DNA of 17,046 nucleotides. Origin: Sulfurimonas sp. (GTDB taxonomy: Bacteria; Campylobacterota; Campylobacteria; Campylobacterales; Sulfurimonadaceae). The translations under genes and the position numbers were made by a program. Below, one piece after another: positions 14,615-17,046 of this stretch. The stretch is taken from NCBI GenBank assembly GCA_015487435.1, contig WFPU01000165.1, positions 1 to 17,046 on the forward strand. Direction: 5' to 3'. How positions within the stretch are numbered: position 1 is the first letter of the stretch; each line of letters starts with the position of its first letter. The notes beneath the pieces are model-generated. The model did not search any database and had not been told where the DNA came from. It saw only the letters and a list, made by a program, of their open reading frames with translations.

Positions 14615-15001
14615 TTAGTTTGTTAAAAATGCATCAAGCATATATTTTGCTTCAACCTCTAAGTACTCTTCGCTTAGTTCTAATTCAACAGCAATATCTG
14701 TGAAAGTACAATTGCAAAATACAACAAAACGCATAGGGTAAGTTTTATGTTTATATTTGAAATTATTTACACAAATTGGCTCATTTAATTCTATAAATAA
14801 AGTCTTAATATAGTTTATCGAATCAATTGATTCTTCTATATTTAAAAGTGAGTATATACTTTTATATTTTACCTCCATATCTAAACGACAACCATTTTCT
14901 ATATGTGTATTATAGATAGCGCGAGCCAACCGAAGTGCATCTTCACTTAACTCTTCATGTAGTAAATTGTTTTTTTTTATCTCTTCATTAATCATAAGCA
15001 T
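14615..15001 (-). CDS. hypothetical protein upstream of the exonuclease
   Basis: A 128-residue protein that I do not recognise. It has no signal peptide or membrane segment and looks soluble and mixed alpha/beta. The N-terminal third is helix-prone and charged (SEDALRLARAIYNTHIENG), the middle is YKSIYSLLNIEESIDSINYI, and four cysteines occur at 38, 77, 96 and 98 (CNC at 96-98). The ATG at 15001 has AAAGA upstream; an in-frame ATG at 14995 is an alternative. Codon use and AT content resemble its neighbours, and no shadow of a known gene lies on the other strand, so it is probably real. Its stop is 10 bases from the exonuclease start and the exonuclease SD overlaps it, so the two are probably co-translated and may work together. 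Confidence 0.65.
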   Translation of the reverse strand: MLMINEEIKKNNLLHEELSEDALRLARAIYNTHIENGCRLDMEVKYKSIYSLLNIEESIDSINYIKTLFIELNEPICVNNFKYKHKTYPMRFVVFCNCTFTDIAVELELSEEYLEVEAKYMLDAFLTN

Positions 15002-15034
15002 AATATATCTTTTTTGGCATTAAAGTTGAATAAA

Positions 15035-15051
15035 TATAAAATAGATACAAT
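15035..15051 (+). promoter_or_regulatory. candidate promoter for the amidase operon
   Basis: The 55-base divergent gap before the amidase contains TATAAA (15035-15040) and TACAAT (15046-15051), both -10-like, with TTGAAT at 15026-15031 but no well-spaced -35. The second box would give a nearly leaderless mRNA, which fits the lack of a clear SD before the ATG at 15057. The same AT-rich gap must also serve the minus-strand pair. Confidence 0.35.
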
Positions 15052-15056
15052 ACATA

Positions 15057-15728
15057 ATGTTAAAAATATTATTAATTTTATTATCATCATATCTTTTTAT
15101 TTTTGCAAATATAATTGTACAAAAGCCAATACCTTTTAGTGAAAAAAGGGTGGAACTTACAAAAGAATATATCAAAATACACTATAATTTAGATGTAAAA
15201 GATATAAAAATAGTCCCTAAAATCATACTTATTCACCATACTGCAATAGATGATTTTGAGGATTCATACAGCAGATTTGTAAGTGAAGCACTACCTAATG
15301 ATAGACCTGATATTGCGAGCAATAAAGAGAGTGTAAATGTTTCTGCACATTTTATGATAGATAGAGATGGGACTATAAATCAGTTGATGCCAATTGATTT
15401 TATGGCTAGACATGTTATAGGATTAAATTACAGCTCTATTGGAGTTGAAAATGTTGGTGGAGAGAAAGGTGCTGATAATTTAACAGATGCACAAGTAAAA
15501 GCTAATATATTTCTCATAAATTATTTAAAAAAAAAGTTTAACTCAATTGAATATGTAGTAGCTCATTATGAATATAGATGTTTTGAAGATAATGAGTTAT
15601 GGTTAGAAGTTAATGATAAATATAGAACCAAAAAAAATGATCCAAGCCTTAGATTTACAAATAAAATTAGGGAGAATATTAGTGGGTTTAAAGGTGCACC
15701 TTGCACTAAAGTAACAGATGATAACTAA
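15057..15728 (+). CDS. N-acetylmuramoyl-L-alanine amidase (Amidase_2 type), secreted
   Basis: A 223-residue zinc amidase that cuts the bond between MurNAc and L-Ala of peptidoglycan. A hydrophobic N-terminal signal peptide (about residues 1-17, MLKILLILLSSYLFIFA) lacks a lipobox cysteine, pointing to a soluble periplasmic enzyme. Family motifs in order: LIHHTA (59-63), NVSAHFMIDRDGTINQL (94-110), ARHV (117-120), SIGVENVGG (127-135), VAHYEYR (168-174) and NDPSLRF (194-200). Zinc ligands by analogy with AmpD-type enzymes are the first HH pair (H60/H61), H170 and D195. The ATG at 15057 is the only start that gives the signal peptide. The 3' end overlaps the next gene by 11 bases, so it heads a coupled operon. 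Family is firm; cell-wall turnover or recycling is the likely role. Confidence 0.85.
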   Translation: MLKILLILLSSYLFIFANIIVQKPIPFSEKRVELTKEYIKIHYNLDVKDIKIVPKIILIHHTAIDDFEDSYSRFVSEALPNDRPDIASNKESVNVSAHFMIDRDGTINQLMPIDFMARHVIGLNYSSIGVENVGGEKGADNLTDAQVKANIFLINYLKKKFNSIEYVVAHYEYRCFEDNELWLEVNDKYRTKKNDPSLRFTNKIRENISGFKGAPCTKVTDDN

Positions 15729-16848
15729 CCCTCTTCTTTATCTTTTTGTTTTGGCTATTGTAGTGACACTATTGAGTGTAAGTGAGCAAAAGATGAATTT
15801 TAAATTTTTTAAATTCATCCCAGCTGTAGTACTTATATATGCAATAAGTATGATGCTAGCATCTTTTGGTATGTTTGAGTATAACAAAGAGATAAATGAA
15901 ACTTACAAACTTACAAAAATAAACTTACTCCCTGCAATGCTTTTTTTGATGTTACTTCAAGTTGATTTTAGACATTTTTTTAAACTTGGCAAAAAACTAA
16001 TTTTGGCTTATGTTTTAGCAGTTTTTTCTTTAACATTTGGATTTATAATCATATCATTGATTTTTGATTTTGATAAAGATATGGCTTCAGCTTTTGGTGC
16101 ATTAGCTGGTAGTTGGATGGGTGGTACTGCAAATATGGTTGCAGTTGGTTCAGCACTAGAAGTAAGCGATGAAGCATTTGGGTATGCTCTTATTGTTGAT
16201 AGTTTTAACTATACTTTATGGGTAGCGTTGCTTCTGTTTTTTGTCCCTTTTGCTAAAGTTTTTAATTCTTACACTAACGCTAAAAGTTCTGATGTGATTT
16301 TAGGTGAACTTGGTTGCGCCTGCAATATGGGAGTTAAAAGATATTGGTTATTAATAGTCTTAGCACTTGTTGTATCATTTTTAACACAAACTTTATCGGA
16401 ATATATCGGAGTTATAAGCAAGACAACAACTATTGTAATATTGGCAACAATTTTTGGAGTGTTAGCATCTTTTACAAAGTTAAAAGAGCTAAATGGATCA
16501 AATGAAGTAGCTAATTCTATGCTTTATATGATGATAGCACTTATTGGCTCAAAAGCTGTTTTTGATAGTTTTTCTGGGGTTGGTGTTTATGTATTAGCTG
16601 GTTTTTTAATACTTATAATTCATGCTTTAATTATGGTTTTAGGAGCTAAAATATTTAAGTTAGATCTCTTTAGTATATCAGTAGCATCACTTAGTAATAT
16701 TGGTGGTGTAGCTTCTGCTCCAATTTTAGCGGCAACCTACAATAAATCACTTGTAAGTATTGGTGTATTAATGGCGATAATGGGTTACATTATTGGTACA
16801 TTTGGTGGTTTGGTTGTTGGATATATATTGTTGGATTTTAGCTCATGA
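15718..16848 (+). CDS. DUF819 (YjcL-like) integral membrane protein
   Basis: A 376-residue protein with about ten or eleven hydrophobic spans, resembling the DUF819 family, which has no settled function. Two glycine-rich segments that break helices occur in equivalent places of the two halves: GSWMGGTANM (131-140) and SLSNIGGVASAPI (324-336). Polar residues N139, N164 and N327 lie in or next to membrane regions. Such paired motifs are typical of secondary transporters built from two inverted halves (inference). The start ATG at 15718 lies within the amidase gene, and the stop overlaps the next start by 4 bases (ATGA). Position between a periplasmic murein amidase and a dipeptide epimerase suggests uptake of murein-derived peptides or amino acids. 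Family assignment is by resemblance; substrate is unproven. Confidence 0.75.
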   Translation: MITNPLLYLFVLAIVVTLLSVSEQKMNFKFFKFIPAVVLIYAISMMLASFGMFEYNKEINETYKLTKINLLPAMLFLMLLQVDFRHFFKLGKKLILAYVLAVFSLTFGFIIISLIFDFDKDMASAFGALAGSWMGGTANMVAVGSALEVSDEAFGYALIVDSFNYTLWVALLLFFVPFAKVFNSYTNAKSSDVILGELGCACNMGVKRYWLLIVLALVVSFLTQTLSEYIGVISKTTTIVILATIFGVLASFTKLKELNGSNEVANSMLYMMIALIGSKAVFDSFSGVGVYVLAGFLILIIHALIMVLGAKIFKLDLFSISVASLSNIGGVASAPILAATYNKSLVSIGVLMAIMGYIIGTFGGLVVGYILLDFSS

Positions 16849-17046
16849 TTATAAAAGATATTACTACAGAGATAATTAAGATCCCTCTAAAAACTCCTTT
16901 TATTACAGCTCTTAGAAAAGTTACTGATGTTGAGTTTGTAAGAGTTACAATAGAATGTGAAGATGGTGGTATTTCTTATGGTGAAGCTCCTGCTACAAAA
17001 GCTATAACTGGTGAAGATTTAAAAAGTATTATAAATACTATAGAGG
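16845..17046 (+). CDS. dipeptide epimerase (L-Ala-D/L-Glu epimerase, enolase superfamily), 3'-truncated
   Basis: Only the first 67 codons are in the window. The protein begins MIIKDITTEIIKIPLKTPF, then has EFVRVTIECEDGGISYGEAP and ATKAITGED. This is the N-terminal capping domain of muconate-lactonising/mandelate-racemase type enolase-superfamily enzymes, closest by eye to L-Ala-D/L-Glu epimerases (KTPF...A...T.....V......G..GYGEA pattern). These enzymes convert murein L-Ala-D-Glu to L-Ala-L-Glu for cytoplasmic breakdown. The catalytic lysines and metal-binding acids lie past the right edge, so the substrate cannot be confirmed here. The ATG at 16845 overlaps the preceding stop by 4 bases, indicating translational coupling. 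Confidence 0.75.
   Translation, partial: MIIKDITTEIIKIPLKTPFITALRKVTDVEFVRVTIECEDGGISYGEAPATKAITGEDLKSIINTIE

Noticed and set aside
1..17046. CRISPR arrays, insertion sequences, prophage or integrase genes, and horizontal transfer islands
   Set aside because: No repeat-spacer arrays, transposase-like frames, terminal inverted repeats around genes or composition breaks were seen; the window is mostly core genome.

Overview
The window is AT-rich bacterial DNA that carries the conserved translation and transcription cluster tuf(partial)-rpmG-trnW-secE-nusG-rplK-rplA-rplJ-rplL-rpoB-rpoC on the plus strand (positions 1-13701). A short convergent minus-strand pair follows, then a plus-strand cell-wall operon cut off by the right edge. 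Gene order, codon bias and protein sequences fit Campylobacterota (former Epsilonproteobacteria), most likely a Sulfurimonas-like organism. The genus is an inference from protein resemblance and was not tested. rpoB and rpoC are separate genes overlapping by 8 bases, unlike the fused rpoBC of Helicobacter and Wolinella.

Region 1 (1-4823) encodes EF-Tu (3' part only), ribosomal proteins L33, L11, L1, L10 and L7/L12, tRNA-Trp, SecE and NusG. Two small genes are easily missed: rpmG (50 codons) and secE (59 codons, TTG start). The spacers are unusually long for this operon and full of stem-loops. Three of them (rpmG-trnW, nusG-rplK, rplJ-rplL) carry one related structured element. Copies A and B lie in the same orientation. 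Copy C is inverted and matches copy A in purine/pyrimidine pattern at 40 of 40 core positions, with compensatory changes in its helices. The spacer before rplJ holds a recognisable L10 autoregulatory leader. The spacer before rpoB holds an intrinsic-terminator-like hairpin followed by a 19-bp hairpin.

Region 2 (5043-13701) is rpoB and rpoC, both intact, with all expected metal-binding and active-site motifs and a rifampicin-sensitive-type rif region.

Region 3 (13702-15001) is a convergent spacer with several stem-loops but no clean U-tailed terminator. It is followed on the minus strand by an ExoX-like DEDDh 3'-5' exonuclease (TTG start), preceded 10 bases upstream by an unrecognised 128-codon gene with which it is probably coupled.

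Region 4 (15002-17046) is a tightly packed plus-strand operon: secreted zinc N-acetylmuramoyl-L-alanine amidase, a DUF819 integral membrane protein, and the start of a dipeptide (L-Ala-D/L-Glu) epimerase. The adjacent genes overlap by 11 and 4 bases. Together they suggest a murein-peptide release, uptake and conversion route in which the uncharacterised membrane protein would be the transporter (inference). No CRISPR array, insertion sequence, prophage or origin was seen.
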